NCBI GenBank assembly: GCA_001771545.1
Contig: MEUC01000027.1
Span: 1-45,454 of the forward strand
Source of the DNA: a candidate division WOR-1 bacterium RIFOXYB2_FULL_42_35
Lineage (GTDB): Bacteria > Margulisbacteria > WOR-1 > O2-12-FULL-45-9
Reading direction: 5' to 3'
DNA length: 45,454 nt
Shown here: in pieces, positions 1 through 8,551 of the stretch
How positions within the stretch are numbered: the stretch's first letter is position 1
How the letters are laid out: every line of letters begins with the position of its first letter
Made by a program: the position numbers and the translations under genes
The notes under the pieces: generated by a model
What the model was told of the DNA's origin: nothing
The model's input: only the letters and a program-made list of their open reading frames with translations
The model's database searches: none

Positions 1-80
1 TGGAGTTCTGTTCTATCCTGCTGGTTAGGCTTTGGATAGGTCGGATTTTAACCGACTGTAGACGCCGAGCTTTTCTTGGC
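1..80. other. Cluster of stem-loops at the window edge, possibly the end of a structured RNA
   Basis: Three inverted repeats sit in the first 80 bases: CTATCC/GGATAG (13-18 with 34-39), GTCGG/CCGAC (40-44 with 52-56), and GCCGAG/CTTGGC with one G-T pair (64-69 with 75-80). Such dense pairing in a gene-free stretch suggests the end of a structured RNA or a transcription end site. It matches no tRNA, tmRNA, 6S, SRP or RNase P RNA signature that I can recognise, and the edge cuts it. No T-tract follows on the plus strand, so it is not a standard intrinsic terminator. Confidence 0.3.
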
Positions 81-90
81 GCACTCATGT

Positions 91-120
91 TTGGAATTCT
101 AACATACGCCATGCTATAAT
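91..120 (+). promoter_or_regulatory. Sigma70-type promoter of slt
   Basis: TTGGAA at 91-96 and a perfect TATAAT at 115-120 are 18 bases apart, and the -10 is extended (TGCTATAAT). The start codon of the lytic transglycosylase lies 17 bases after the -10, so the leader would be only about 10 bases. No Shine-Dalgarno sequence is visible. Confidence 0.7.
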
Positions 121-137
121 CAACCCACGCCAAAACC

Positions 138-2204
138 ATGAAAGCCCGATTCAGCACAACATTCCTCATACTCACAATGCTCTGGACTGTCTGCTTTGCC
201 GGCAGTTTAGAGACTCGAAGCACGTTTAAAATTGGGCTGGATCAACTTGAAGCCAAGAAATATTATCCAGCAATTGAAATCCTTAAAGTTTCCGTTCAAG
301 ACTTATCCTACCCTCTAACCGATTACGGCTACTATTACATAGGACAGGCCTTTCAAGAAAGCAAAGACCATCAAAAAGCCATTCTGGTTTATAACACTGT
401 TATAGATTGTTTTCCCACCAGCATCTTAGCCCCTAAAGCCCTTTTTGCCAGCGCCCAAAGCCAGATCGCCTTAAAGCAATATCAGCAAGCTAATCAAACC
501 CTAAGACTTTTTATCGCTAGATTCTCCCAAGATGATGCCGTTGCCCAGGCCCGCTATCTATTAGGCCAAAATCTCGAAGTCCTGGGCGAAAACATTGAAG
601 CGGCCAGGGTTTACAGAAACTTAGACTTATTGCATCCCAACAGTTACTTCGCAGAAAAAGCTCTTGACCGTCTTGACACCCTGGCCAAGAAAACGTCCTT
701 GACCAACTATGAAGCCCCGGCTGCAACAATTTACAATCTCGGGATCAAACATTTCCAGGCTCGAAACTATACTAAAGCCAAAGAATATTTTACTCGCATT
801 TCTAAGTATTACCAAAAGAGCTCTTTTTACGACGAAGCGATTATGATGCTAGGCAGAATCGATCTCAGAAAAGGCCGCTTAAGCCAGGCCAGCCATTACT
901 TTCAAGCCTGTATCAACAAAGACAACGACTCAAAACCGGAAGCTATTCTTTATCTTGGCATCACTTACGCCTATCAGGATAATCTTGAGGCGGCAATTAA
1001 AACCTTAAATAAGGTCGTTGACAACTATCCCAAAAGCCATGCCGCCGACGAAGCCCTTTGGTACCTGGGCCGGTATTATCAAAAAACAAATGAAGACCAG
1101 CTAGCCCTTGAGGCCTACAGTAAAATAGTCAGCGACTATCCGGCCTCTAGCCGGTTTAGCGAGGCTCTCTTCCTGACCGGGAACCTATATTATAAAAATG
1201 CCAGCTATGAAGCTGCTTACGAAAACTTTAGTCGTGTCTATAAACTACCGGTAAAAGATACCTCTGCTCAACTTATTTTTTGGGCTGCCAAAGCTGCTGA
1301 AAAACTTAACAAAAAAGACGAGGCAATCCAAGCCTATAAAACCACCATTACTCTTTATGATCATTCTTACTATGGCTATCGTGCCCGTGAAGAATTGAAG
1401 AAATACAACATTCATCTCAACGCCAACATAATCCCCGAGAAGACAGACAGCACGGAAAAAATAAACGGGCACAACAAAGAAACAAAAGAACATGAAGAAA
1501 AATACCAAGAGCTATTAGCCGTTGGTTTGGCTGATGAGGCAGCAGAAGAAGCCTCTTTTCTGGTGGAAAAAGTCCCCTTAAACGAGAAAGACCAGGCTCG
1601 CCTAGCTAAATATCACGCTTATATTATTAAAGGCAAATATGCCCAGCCCCTGCTTTTTGCGGAAAAAAAACTTGAAGAAGCCATGCTCTCCGGTCAACTC
1701 TTATCGGCAGATCCCAGACTATGGCGGTTTGCCTATCCACGCGGTTACTGGAACTATGTTGATAAATTCGCCCAAGAATATAATCTTGATCCTTATTTGG
1801 TTTACGCGGTGATCAGAGAGGAAAGCCGCTTTCGCTCGAGCGCCTTGTCACAGGCTTTGGCACACGGATTAATGCAAATCATGCCGGGGACAGCCAGGGG
1901 TATTGCTCAAGCATTAGGGATGCGCTACTCCAGCTGGAAAACCTACCAACCACATGATAATATTCAAATGGGCAGCTACTATTTGGCCGGCCTAATCAAG
2001 CGCTTTGATGGCAATGTTCCGCTAGCCTTGGCGGCGTATAATGGCGGCCCAGTTCGCACTAATCGATGGCTCAAAGAACAAACACGGCCTTTTGATCTTG
2101 ACGAATTTATTGAGAATATTCCTATAATAGAAACCAGGGACTACGTTAAGAAAGTCATGAAAAGCTATTACGGCTACAAGAGGACATATGGCAACAAAGG
2201 CTAA
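138..2204 (+). CDS. slt: TPR-containing soluble lytic murein transglycosylase (Slt-type)
   Basis: Cleaves the glycan backbone of peptidoglycan in the periplasm, leaving 1,6-anhydro-muramyl ends. The 688-residue protein starts with a signal peptide (charged start, hydrophobic stretch about residues 7-21, likely cleavage after CFAG). Residues 25-420 form an array of tetratricopeptide-like helical hairpins (repeated xxYxxA and AxYLLG patterns), and 425-530 is a charged helical linker. The C-terminal domain from about 545 is a GH23 transglycosylase: the catalytic Glu is E562 in REESRF, followed by [10 protein letters not shown] and AAYNGGP. This architecture matches the Slt70 family, with TPRs replacing the superhelical U domain. 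The end overlaps the start of ruvB by 17 bases, which suggests cotranscription. Family call is sure; the exact substrate is inferred. Confidence 0.93.
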   Translation: MKARFSTTFLILTMLWTVCFAGSLETRSTFKIGLDQLEAKKYYPAIEILKVSVQDLSYPLTDYGYYYIGQAFQESKDHQKAILVYNTVIDCFPTSILAPKALFASAQSQIALKQYQQANQTLRLFIARFSQDDAVAQARYLLGQNLEVLGENIEAARVYRNLDLLHPNSYFAEKALDRLDTLAKKTSLTNYEAPAATIYNLGIKHFQARNYTKAKEYFTRISKYYQKSSFYDEAIMMLGRIDLRKGRLSQASHYFQACINKDNDSKPEAILYLGITYAYQDNLEAAIKTLNKVVDNYPKSHAADEALWYLGRYYQKTNEDQLALEAYSKIVSDYPASSRFSEALFLTGNLYYKNASYEAAYENFSRVYKLPVKDTSAQLIFWAAKAAEKLNKKDEAIQAYKTTITLYDHSYYGYRAREELKKYNIHLNANIIPEKTDSTEKINGHNKETKEHEEKYQELLAVGLADEAAEEASFLVEKVPLNEKDQARLAKYHAYIIKGKYAQPLLFAEKKLEEAMLSGQLLSADPRLWRFAYPRGYWNYVDKFAQEYNLDPYLVYAVIREESRFRSSALSQALAHGLMQIMPGTARGIAQALGMRYSSWKTYQPHDNIQMGSYYLAGLIKRFDGNVPLALAAYNGGPVRTNRWLKEQTRPFDLDEFIENIPIIETRDYVKKVMKSYYGYKRTYGNKG

Positions 2205-3240
2205 AGAAATCAGCGCTAGGATCATTGACCTGGAGCAAAAAGAAGATGATTCCTCTTTTGAAGGTTTACGACCTAAAGCCTTTAAAAACTTTATTGGCCA
2301 ACAAAACATCAAAGATAATTTGCTGATTCACATTAGCGCAGCTAAAGGGAGAAAAGAACACCTGGAACACCTGCTCTTTTATGGGCCTCCCGGACTAGGA
2401 AAAACAACTTTAGCCAATATCATTGCTAACGAAATGGGTGTTAATTTTAAGATTACTTCGGGGCCGGCCATTGAACGGCCTGGCGACTTGGCCGCAATCC
2501 TTACAAATTTAAAAGCCAATGATGTTTTATTTATTGATGAAATCCATCGCCTAAATAGAGTGGTCGAAGAAGTGCTCTACCCTGCCATGGAAGATTTTGG
2601 TTTAGATATTATAATTGGCAAAGGCCCCAGTGCTCGCTCGATCAGACTTGACCTGCCTAGGTTTACTTTAATCGGGGCCACAACTCGTATTGGGCAAATA
2701 TCTTCTCCTTTGCGTGACCGTTTTGGCATTGTCAGTCGCTTAGAGTTCTATACCCCCGCAGAAATCAAACAAATCGTTACTCGTACTGCCAAGGTTTTGG
2801 AGATTCAAATTGAAGATTCTGGGGCTGAAGAAATTTCCAAACGGTCTCGTGGCACTCCGAGGATTGCGAATCGTCTCTTGCGACGGGTCAGAGATTTTAC
2901 TCAAGTGAAAGGTGACGGCACTATTAATCTTAATATTGCCAACCGCGCGCTCAAGACTTTGGAAATTGACGAGAGTGGCTTGGATAAAACTGATCGCAAA
3001 ATTTTAGAAAGTATTATTAAAAAATTTGCCGGCGGCCCGGTTGGGGTAGAAACCCTAGCTGCCTCAATCCATGAAGAATCGGAGAGCCTGGAAGATGTCT
3101 ACGAACCATATCTGATGCAGCTTGGACTGATTGAACGGACCCCAAGAGGACGTATGGCGACAGAAAAGGCTTACAAACATTTGGGCTTAATCAAGAAAGG
3201 AAACAAAAAAGAGAGGCAAGAGCCTCTCCCACTCGTCTAA
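2188..3240 (+). CDS. ruvB: Holliday junction branch migration ATPase RuvB
   Basis: Hexameric AAA+ motor that, with RuvA, drives branch migration of Holliday junctions. All family landmarks are present in 350 residues: Walker A GPPGLGKT at 66-73, Walker [10 protein letters not shown] at 112-120, sensor 1 GATTRIG, the arginine-finger segment SSPLRDRFG, and a C-terminal winged helix ending around [16 protein letters not shown]. Length is normal for the family. The start is chosen for its SD-like AGAGGA just upstream and lies inside the last codons of slt. RuvA and RuvC are not in this window. The last codons also encode a hairpin that would act as a terminator on the opposite strand. Confidence 0.97.
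   Translation: MATKAKEISARIIDLEQKEDDSSFEGLRPKAFKNFIGQQNIKDNLLIHISAAKGRKEHLEHLLFYGPPGLGKTTLANIIANEMGVNFKITSGPAIERPGDLAAILTNLKANDVLFIDEIHRLNRVVEEVLYPAMEDFGLDIIIGKGPSARSIRLDLPRFTLIGATTRIGQISSPLRDRFGIVSRLEFYTPAEIKQIVTRTAKVLEIQIEDSGAEEISKRSRGTPRIANRLLRRVRDFTQVKGDGTINLNIANRALKTLEIDESGLDKTDRKILESIIKKFAGGPVGVETLAASIHEESESLEDVYEPYLMQLGLIERTPRGRMATEKAYKHLGLIKKGNKKERQEPLPLV
3205..3228 (-). terminator. Intrinsic terminator on the minus strand, inside the 3' end of ruvB
   Basis: A perfect 7-bp stem GAGAGGC/GCCTCTC (3211-3217 with 3222-3228, loop of 4) is flanked by A6 on the plus strand, so minus-strand RNA ends in a GC-rich hairpin followed by U6. The nearest minus-strand gene upstream of it is the FBPase-like gene ending at 3917. 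Transcripts that stop here would run antisense across all of hisB. Confidence 0.55.
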
Positions 3241-3255
3241 AACATAAACACGTAA

Positions 3256-3275
3256 TGCAGATCTTTAGATCTGCA
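3256..3275. repeat. Perfect inverted repeat before hisB
   Basis: Two 9-base arms (TGCAGATCT and AGATCTGCA) are separated by two bases, forming a near-perfect palindrome 18 bases before the hisB start codon and just before its SD. No T-tract follows, so it is unlikely to be a terminator. It could be an operator, an RNA hairpin affecting hisB translation, or an mRNA processing site. Confidence 0.5.
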
Positions 3276-3293
3276 AAACTTTGGAGAAAAACC

Positions 3294-3920
3294 ATGAAAA
3301 AACGAAAAGCCAAGATCCACAGAAAGACCAAAGAGACCAACATCAAAATAGAATTAAATATCGACGGGACAGGCAAGAGCAAAATTGAATATCCAATTCC
3401 CTTTATTGCTCATATGCTAACTTTGTTTTCCAAACACGGACTTTTTGATTTAAATCTAGTCGCCAAAGGTGATTTGGAAATTGATTTGCATCACCTGGTT
3501 GAAGATACTGGCTTAACCCTAGGAGAAGCTTTTAATAAAGCTTTGGGAAAGAAGCTAAAGCTTGAGCGTTATGGTCATGCCATCATCCCGATGGACGAAT
3601 CTTTAGCTGAAGTTAGAGCTGCCCTGGATATTTCCGGTCGGCCACATTTTACCTTCAAGGCGAAGTTTCCCAAAGAATTACTTTATGCTGAAATTGGCAA
3701 AGATCGGGTTAAGCTCTCTTTTGACGCGGAAATGCTGCGCGAATTTTTTGAATCGTTTGTTTACAAAGCCGGAATATCGCTACACATTGATTTGGTCAGA
3801 GGGAAAAATACCCATCACAAAGTTGAAGCAATTTTTAAGGGTTTTGGGGTAGCAATGAGAAAAGCCTGCAAAATTAATCCCCGCAAAAAAGGGGTGCCGT
3901 CTACCAAGGGGATGCTTTAG
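3294..3920 (+). CDS. hisB: Imidazoleglycerol-phosphate dehydratase
   Basis: Catalyses the manganese-dependent dehydration of imidazoleglycerol phosphate to imidazoleacetol phosphate in histidine synthesis. I use the ATG at 3294 because GGAG lies 8 bases upstream and the protein then begins with a short basic segment; product 208 residues. Metal ligands of the family are all visible: H40 in the AHML motif, H66-H67 and E70 in DLHHLVEDTG, H164 in SLHI, and H174-H175 and E178 in NTHHKVEA. The C-terminus VPSTKGML is also typical. One small oddity is Ala before H40 where Asp is usual (FFDHM becomes FIAHM). No other his genes are in the window, so the gene stands apart from a his operon. It is convergent with, and overlaps by 4 bases, the next gene. 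Confidence 0.92.
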   Translation: MKKRKAKIHRKTKETNIKIELNIDGTGKSKIEYPIPFIAHMLTLFSKHGLFDLNLVAKGDLEIDLHHLVEDTGLTLGEAFNKALGKKLKLERYGHAIIPMDESLAEVRAALDISGRPHFTFKAKFPKELLYAEIGKDRVKLSFDAEMLREFFESFVYKAGISLHIDLVRGKNTHHKVEAIFKGFGVAMRKACKINPRKKGVPSTKGML

Positions 3921-5734
3921 AAGTTGTGCCGCCCTGTTTCTCTGCCATCAACATAAACATGAATGCCAGTATGGTCTATACCAAGCAAGGCTCCTCTGCC
4001 GCCAAATTTTGCAGCAGAACCTGGATCAATTAACCAGATACGACCATCAGCCATTTTTCTAACCGGCGGCTCATTGGCCTTAGCCTGTTCGTGTCCTACA
4101 ATTATTCTTTGGAACCCAAGGGTTTCGCAAACTTTTGCCATGACAGATGTGTTATCAATGAATTCATAAAAGGATGACCGTGGTTCATGATAGGCAGACG
4201 GCTCAAAGTAGGCTTCTCTTAAACGTCTTTGCCGTCCAAAAACAGGGGAGTCACTCCCCCAAGTAAGATTATACATAAATAAAAGCTCCCCAGGAAAAAG
4301 CCCATCAACATCTTGTCCCTCTCTATTGAAATTTCCTATTCTCTTGATTATTTCTTGCATAGCCATAAAAGCTTTAAGACCTGTTTCCCCAGCAAAATCT
4401 TGAAGTTGCCCTCTTTGAGACAAAGGCACCATTCCGTGAAGGACAAGAGATTGCTCTGCTAAGATAGCATATAAACTCCCTTTCTCGTATAAAAACTGCT
4501 GGAATTTACGCAGTTCAGCATTGCTAACATATTGTCGCCTCAGATTATCCAATAAGCTTCTCTCTTCTGAGGATACTTCAAGAGAATCGCTCTGCCAATC
4601 ATACCAGCTTGTGGTTTCAACATTAGCGATTGCCAAAGCCCGTAAAGGCATGAGGCGAATCTGCAAATCGTATAAATAGCGCTCTTCTGCCGACTTAAAC
4701 CCCCCATCATCCTTAAAGCTGCTACCAAACTTCTTTTGAGCTAGACCTCTTAATTCCGACAAATCAACCCCAATCCTGTTCAACCATTGTATAGTATCGT
4801 AGCGATAATTAAGACGTAAGGCCTCACAAATAAATAGCCTGGAACCGGCCATGGCTCCCATTTCAAGCAAATCGTGATCACCCCAAACCACAGAAACAGC
4901 TGGTAAGCCCATCAAGGCATGCAAAAGATGGTCCACCTCTTGTCCTCGATGAAACAAATCTCCGGCAATACAAAGATGAGCAGCCTCAACCCCTCGGATT
5001 TGATTATAAAAAACACTCCAAACCGCATGAGGGTCAGCTACTATAACACATTGCATTTCTGGCAAGCTAGGCCACCGTTCTTTTTCCACAAAAACTAAAA
5101 GCTCCCTTATCTCCCGGAGGAACAAGTGGTCTTTTAATTTTCCCCTATCAAATTCCTCTAATTTGGTCAACCAGGGGCGCAATAGTTGTTTGGCAATCTC
5201 TTTGGGATGGACAGGAATTTTTCTTTCTTTTAGATAAGCAATACTTTGGGGGCCCAAACAAAAAGGCTTGCAACCATTATTTCTCAAAGCAGCTTTCATG
5301 TCCCCATAAACAACATCTTCTGGCGCGCTACAAAAGGCCTGATTTGCCGCCCGAGCAAGGAGAGGATTTTCTCCATTAATCGCTAAGTCTAAAAGCCAAG
5401 CCGAACCATCAGGATCAGCTAAGGCCTTAAGAATTTCTGCCACTCTTTGAACGGAAAAAAAAGCTGGTTTATCTGCAATGAAAGCCCCGACCCATCCAAT
5501 TAAGGCTTCCGGATCAACATCTAGAAATTTTTCACCATTGTAAGTAAAACCTAAGTCAAAAAGATTCTTAATCTTCAAGTCTTCTAGCGGTGACAACAAG
5601 GCCATTGCCAAACGCATTGCCCTACTACTTACTTGTCTTACTCCTAGTTTCTTAAAAATAAACTGCCAGAATGCAATTTTTGATTTTGGAGTACTTCCAT
5701 ATAATTCCCGGCCACCATCGGTCGTAATCTGCAT
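3917..5734 (-). CDS. Divergent class III fructose-1,6-bisphosphatase-like metallophosphatase
   Basis: 605 residues. From about residue 228 to the end the protein follows the Firmicutes-type (class III, Fbp) FBPase layout. VADPHAVW (D234, H236) matches the SDLHGE motif, GDLFHRG (D259, H262) matches GDIYDRG, and WGDHDLLEMGAMAGS (D286-H287-D288) matches WGNHDVLWIGAYSGS. The C-terminal VGHEQAK (H548) and LIDPGSA correspond to NGHTP and VIDGG. Two key positions differ: D to H in the second motif and the metal-ligand Asn to Asp in GNHD. The N-terminal 220 residues are helical and unlike the family start. It could be an FBPase with changed metal site, a phosphatase for another substrate, or a regulatory protein. 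Its start codon lies 7 bases after an alternative-sigma-like -10, so it is probably leaderless and conditionally expressed. Confidence 0.7.
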   Translation of the reverse strand: MQITTDGGRELYGSTPKSKIAFWQFIFKKLGVRQVSSRAMRLAMALLSPLEDLKIKNLFDLGFTYNGEKFLDVDPEALIGWVGAFIADKPAFFSVQRVAEILKALADPDGSAWLLDLAINGENPLLARAANQAFCSAPEDVVYGDMKAALRNNGCKPFCLGPQSIAYLKERKIPVHPKEIAKQLLRPWLTKLEEFDRGKLKDHLFLREIRELLVFVEKERWPSLPEMQCVIVADPHAVWSVFYNQIRGVEAAHLCIAGDLFHRGQEVDHLLHALMGLPAVSVVWGDHDLLEMGAMAGSRLFICEALRLNYRYDTIQWLNRIGVDLSELRGLAQKKFGSSFKDDGGFKSAEERYLYDLQIRLMPLRALAIANVETTSWYDWQSDSLEVSSEERSLLDNLRRQYVSNAELRKFQQFLYEKGSLYAILAEQSLVLHGMVPLSQRGQLQDFAGETGLKAFMAMQEIIKRIGNFNREGQDVDGLFPGELLFMYNLTWGSDSPVFGRQRRLREAYFEPSAYHEPRSSFYEFIDNTSVMAKVCETLGFQRIIVGHEQAKANEPPVRKMADGRIWLIDPGSAAKFGGRGALLGIDHTGIHVYVDGRETGRHNF

Positions 5735-5741
5735 AGTATTT

Positions 5742-5767
5742 TATCGAAAGAAAACGACAGAAATTTC
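5742..5767 (-). promoter_or_regulatory. Alternative-sigma-like promoter A (GAAAT-N16-CGATA)
   Basis: On the minus strand GAAAT (5767-5763) and CGATA (5746-5742) are separated by exactly 16 bases. The ATG of the FBPase-like gene starts 7 bases after CGATA. The same pair of boxes at the same spacing occurs at 12285-12310, 12411-12436 and 15252-15277, and at wider spacing at 34375-34403. The layout resembles ECF sigma factor promoters. Confidence 0.65.
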
Positions 5768-5781
5768 AGAAAAGAGGAAAA

Positions 5782-6510
5782 TTATCGACCAAGCTTCAAC
5801 CTATCGCTCAACTGCTGCGGCAAACCGGCTTTGGTCATCTTATCTTGCACTTTTTCAATTTCATAAGGAATGCGATGCAAAGAAAAAAGCTTGGTTTTAG
5901 AATTATAAATCCCATAACTGGCGCGGGGATCTCTGTCACGAGGTTGACCAACCGCCCCAACATTAATAATTACCCTGTCATAATCATCAATTAAAAGCTC
6001 ATCCCCATCCAGTAACGCGTGACCAGCATAAAACCCATCTTTTTTCCTGGCCAGAAAAAGCGGGCGATGATAGTGGCCAACAAAGCATAAGGGTTTGGTC
6101 ATTTTTTCAAAAGTTGGCAAAGCGTCAGAAACGCTAACAACGTAGTCTTCTAGAGGTGAGTGCAAACTTCCGTGCACAACCTGAAAGTCATCTTCGTGAA
6201 TCTCTAACGGGAGTCCCCTAAGATACTCAAGATTCTCAAACTTGAGTTGTTGTTTGGTAAATTCAACCGCCGCTAGGGCTCTTTTGTTAAACCAGCGGGT
6301 ATCATGTTCTCCCACCACAGCCTTATCATGATTGCCGGCAATACTTACGATCCCAAGATCTTTTATCTTATTGATACACTCAACCGGTTCCGGACCATAG
6401 CCAACAATATCACCAGCACAAACTATTCGTTCAACCCCTTGCAGCTGAGCCAACACAGCGGCCAGCGCCTCCAAGTTCCCGTGAATGTCTGTTATAATGC
6501 CGTATAACAT
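5782..6510 (-). CDS. YfcE/MJ0936-like metallophosphoesterase
   Basis: Calcineurin-like phosphoesterase of the small YfcE/LpxH-like group (242 residues from the chosen start). Metal-binding motifs appear in order: TDIHGN near the N-terminus, GDIVGYGPEP, GNHD, VHGS and GHYHRP, followed by the late INVGAVGQPRD strand. Such proteins hydrolyse phosphodiesters or phosphomonoesters, but the substrate cannot be read from sequence. I place the start at 6510 (MLYGIITDIHGN) rather than at the ATG at 6519, because that earlier ATG lies inside the TATAAT box and could not be transcribed from it. From 6510 the gene would be leaderless, 7 bases after the -10. It is divergent from UPF0280, with 15 bases between the start codons. 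Confidence 0.88.
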   Translation of the reverse strand: MLYGIITDIHGNLEALAAVLAQLQGVERIVCAGDIVGYGPEPVECINKIKDLGIVSIAGNHDKAVVGEHDTRWFNKRALAAVEFTKQQLKFENLEYLRGLPLEIHEDDFQVVHGSLHSPLEDYVVSVSDALPTFEKMTKPLCFVGHYHRPLFLARKKDGFYAGHALLDGDELLIDDYDRVIINVGAVGQPRDRDPRASYGIYNSKTKLFSLHRIPYEIEKVQDKMTKAGLPQQLSDRLKLGR

Positions 6511-6525
6511 AAAGGACATTATAAC
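6491..6525. promoter_or_regulatory. Overlapping divergent promoters between the phosphoesterase and UPF0280 genes
   Basis: The minus strand has TATAAT at 6523-6518, 7 bases before the ATG at 6510. The plus strand has TATAAT at 6493-6498 and TATAAC at 6503-6508, within 18-28 bases of the ATG at 6526. The plus-strand boxes lie within the first codons of the minus-strand gene, so the two polymerases would compete for the same DNA. Confidence 0.55.
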
Positions 6526-7251
6526 ATGGTCTATGAACAGCGAACCTATCGCAACTTAGTCAAAGCCGACAACCTCATTAAGTTTGAAGTTATTGATCAA
6601 GAGACTGATTTATTGATCCTAGCCGAAAAAGATCTGCAAGAAAAGGCCTTAGAACTCGTCAAGCAGTACCGACAAGAGCTTGAAACTTTTATGAAAAAGG
6701 ACCAAATTTTTGGCAAGACCTTCTCCCCTCACAAAGTAGACAAAAAAGCCCCGGCTATTGCTAAAAGGATGGCAGAGGCTGCTCGCCAAGCTAAGGTTGG
6801 GCCCATGGCTGCGGTGGCCGGCGCTATGGCTGAAGCGGTCGGCAAAGACTTGCTCCATTTTACCGATCAGATTATCATTGAAAACGGTGGTGATATATTT
6901 TTAAAGATAACCGGGATCAAAAAAGTTGGTATTTTTGCCGGCAACTCCCCCTTTACCGGGAAAATTGCGCTAGAAATTGAACCACGGCTCAAACCGTTTG
7001 CTATTTGCACCTCGTCCGGGACAGTTGGTCACTCTTTTAGCTTTGGCAAAGCCGATGCTGTGGTCGTAATTGCTGAAAATGCTTGTTTAGCCGATGCAGC
7101 AGCCACTGCTATTGCCAATGTGGTTGTGGAAGCTACCGATATTAACCGTGCCCTAGCCATAGCTAAAAAGATCAAAGGGTTGGATGGAGTTTTAGTTATT
7201 AAAGGTGATCAGATGGGGGCGTTGGGCAAGCTAAAATTAGTTCCTGCCTAG
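6526..7251 (+). CDS. UPF0280 family protein (ApbE-superfamily)
   Basis: 241 residues. The start MVYEQRTYR resembles the family's typical M-Y-E-E-R-x-Y-R opening. The core carries the conserved stretch GNSPFTGKIALEI, then SSGTVGHSFSFGKADA, then a run rich in A/D ending ADAAATAIAN, all characteristic of COG2122. The family is related by fold to FAD:protein FMN transferase (ApbE), but no biochemical role is established that I can name. The protein is soluble with no signal peptide. It is followed 32 bases later by proA, which has its own -10 box. The family assignment is firm; the function is unknown. Confidence 0.85.
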   Translation: MVYEQRTYRNLVKADNLIKFEVIDQETDLLILAEKDLQEKALELVKQYRQELETFMKKDQIFGKTFSPHKVDKKAPAIAKRMAEAARQAKVGPMAAVAGAMAEAVGKDLLHFTDQIIIENGGDIFLKITGIKKVGIFAGNSPFTGKIALEIEPRLKPFAICTSSGTVGHSFSFGKADAVVVIAENACLADAAATAIANVVVEATDINRALAIAKKIKGLDGVLVIKGDQMGALGKLKLVPA

Positions 7252-7272
7252 ATATCTGCTCAAATGAGGTGT

Positions 7273-7278
7273 TATAAT
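7273..7278 (+). promoter_or_regulatory. -10 box of proA giving a leaderless mRNA
   Basis: TATAAT (extended as TGTTATAAT) ends 5 bases before the ATG at 7284 and 8 bases before a second in-frame ATG at 7287. No Shine-Dalgarno sequence fits between. Transcription 6-8 bases after the -10 would start at the start codon. Confidence 0.65.
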
Positions 7279-7283
7279 AACTT

Positions 7284-8540
7284 ATGATGACAACTTCAGA
7301 AGTCACTCAAAAAGGCCAATTAGCTAAGCAAGCCGCGCAAAAACTGGCTATCACTTCCACCAGGGTGAAAAATGATGCCCTTACCCGCATGGCTGACGCT
7401 TTGGACAAAAACGCTAAAGCAATAATTACCGCCAATTCAATTGATTTGGAAGCTGGCGAGAAAAAAGGTTTATCAAAGGCCTTACTTGACCGTTTAAGCT
7501 TAGACGGCAAACGTATCAACGGGATGATAGAAGGACTAAATACGGTCAAAGCCCTCTCCGACCCAATCGGCGAAGTCCTTTCTACAACTAAAAGACCTAA
7601 TGGTTTAAGAATTAAAAAAATCCGGGTTCCTTTAGGCGTCATCGGCATAATTTATGAAGCTAGACCAAATGTGACAGTAGATTCTGCAGCCCTTTGTTTA
7701 AAGTCTGGCAACGCCTGTATCTTACGAGGTGGATCTGACGCTATTCAGTCAAACATTGCCATTGCGAAAACTATTAGCGAAGCCGCTGATCAAGCCGGTC
7801 TGCCTAAAAACTCGATCCAACTCATCGAAGACACCAACAGAGAAACAGCCGAAGAGTTGATGAAGGCTCGTGAGTATGTTGATATTTTAATTCCACGTGG
7901 CGGCAGGGGCCTAATCCAAACTGTAGTGCAAAAGTCTCAAGTGCCGACCATTGAGACGGGCGAAGGCAATTGTCATGCTTATGTAGAAAAGTCTGCTGAT
8001 TTAAATAAAGCTATTGAGATAATAATAAATGCTAAATGCCAGCGCCCTTCTGTTTGTAATGCCATTGAAACCGTTTTAATTGATCATGAAGTAGTTGCCA
8101 AGCTTGCTTTGCCATTATTTAAAAGACTAAAAGAAGCTGGGGTTGAAATTCGCGGAGATTCCGAAATTAAAAAGATTGACGACTCAATTAAATTGGCTAC
8201 CGAAGAGGATTGGAAAACGGAATTTTTATCGCTAACTTTAGCAGTCAAAGTTGTTGCTGGAGTTGACGAAGCCATTGCTCATATTAATAAATACGGCACT
8301 CACCACTCTGAAACTATTTTGACTAAGGATAAGAAGGCTGCGGCTAAGTTTCAAGCTGAAATTGACTCAGCAGCAGTTTATGTTAATGCTTCCACCAGGT
8401 TTACTGATGGTTTTGAGTTTGGCTTTGGCGCTGAGATTGGGATATCAACTCAGAAATTACACGCTCGCGGACCAATGGGCCTCTCTGAGCTTACATCATA
8501 TAAATATCTGATTGAGGGGAATGGGCAGATTAGGGATTGA
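7284..8540 (+). CDS. proA: Gamma-glutamyl phosphate reductase
   Basis: NADPH-dependent reduction of gamma-glutamyl phosphate to glutamate semialdehyde, the second step of proline synthesis in the cytosol. The 418-residue length is standard. The aldehyde-dehydrogenase-like fold shows the cofactor-side motif VPLGVIGIIYEARPNVT (117-131), the IPRGG segment at 203-207, ETGEGNCH, and the catalytic Cys258 in QRPSVCNAIET. The C-terminus has the usual FGFGAEIGISTQKLHARGP. ProB is not in the window. Two adjacent ATGs exist at 7284 and 7287; the position of the -10 slightly favours the second. It ends just before a broken minus-strand gene. Confidence 0.96.
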   Translation: MMTTSEVTQKGQLAKQAAQKLAITSTRVKNDALTRMADALDKNAKAIITANSIDLEAGEKKGLSKALLDRLSLDGKRINGMIEGLNTVKALSDPIGEVLSTTKRPNGLRIKKIRVPLGVIGIIYEARPNVTVDSAALCLKSGNACILRGGSDAIQSNIAIAKTISEAADQAGLPKNSIQLIEDTNRETAEELMKAREYVDILIPRGGRGLIQTVVQKSQVPTIETGEGNCHAYVEKSADLNKAIEIIINAKCQRPSVCNAIETVLIDHEVVAKLALPLFKRLKEAGVEIRGDSEIKKIDDSIKLATEEDWKTEFLSLTLAVKVVAGVDEAIAHINKYGTHHSETILTKDKKAAAKFQAEIDSAAVYVNASTRFTDGFEFGFGAEIGISTQKLHARGPMGLSELTSYKYLIEGNGQIRD

Positions 8541-8551
8541 GATAACCGTCC

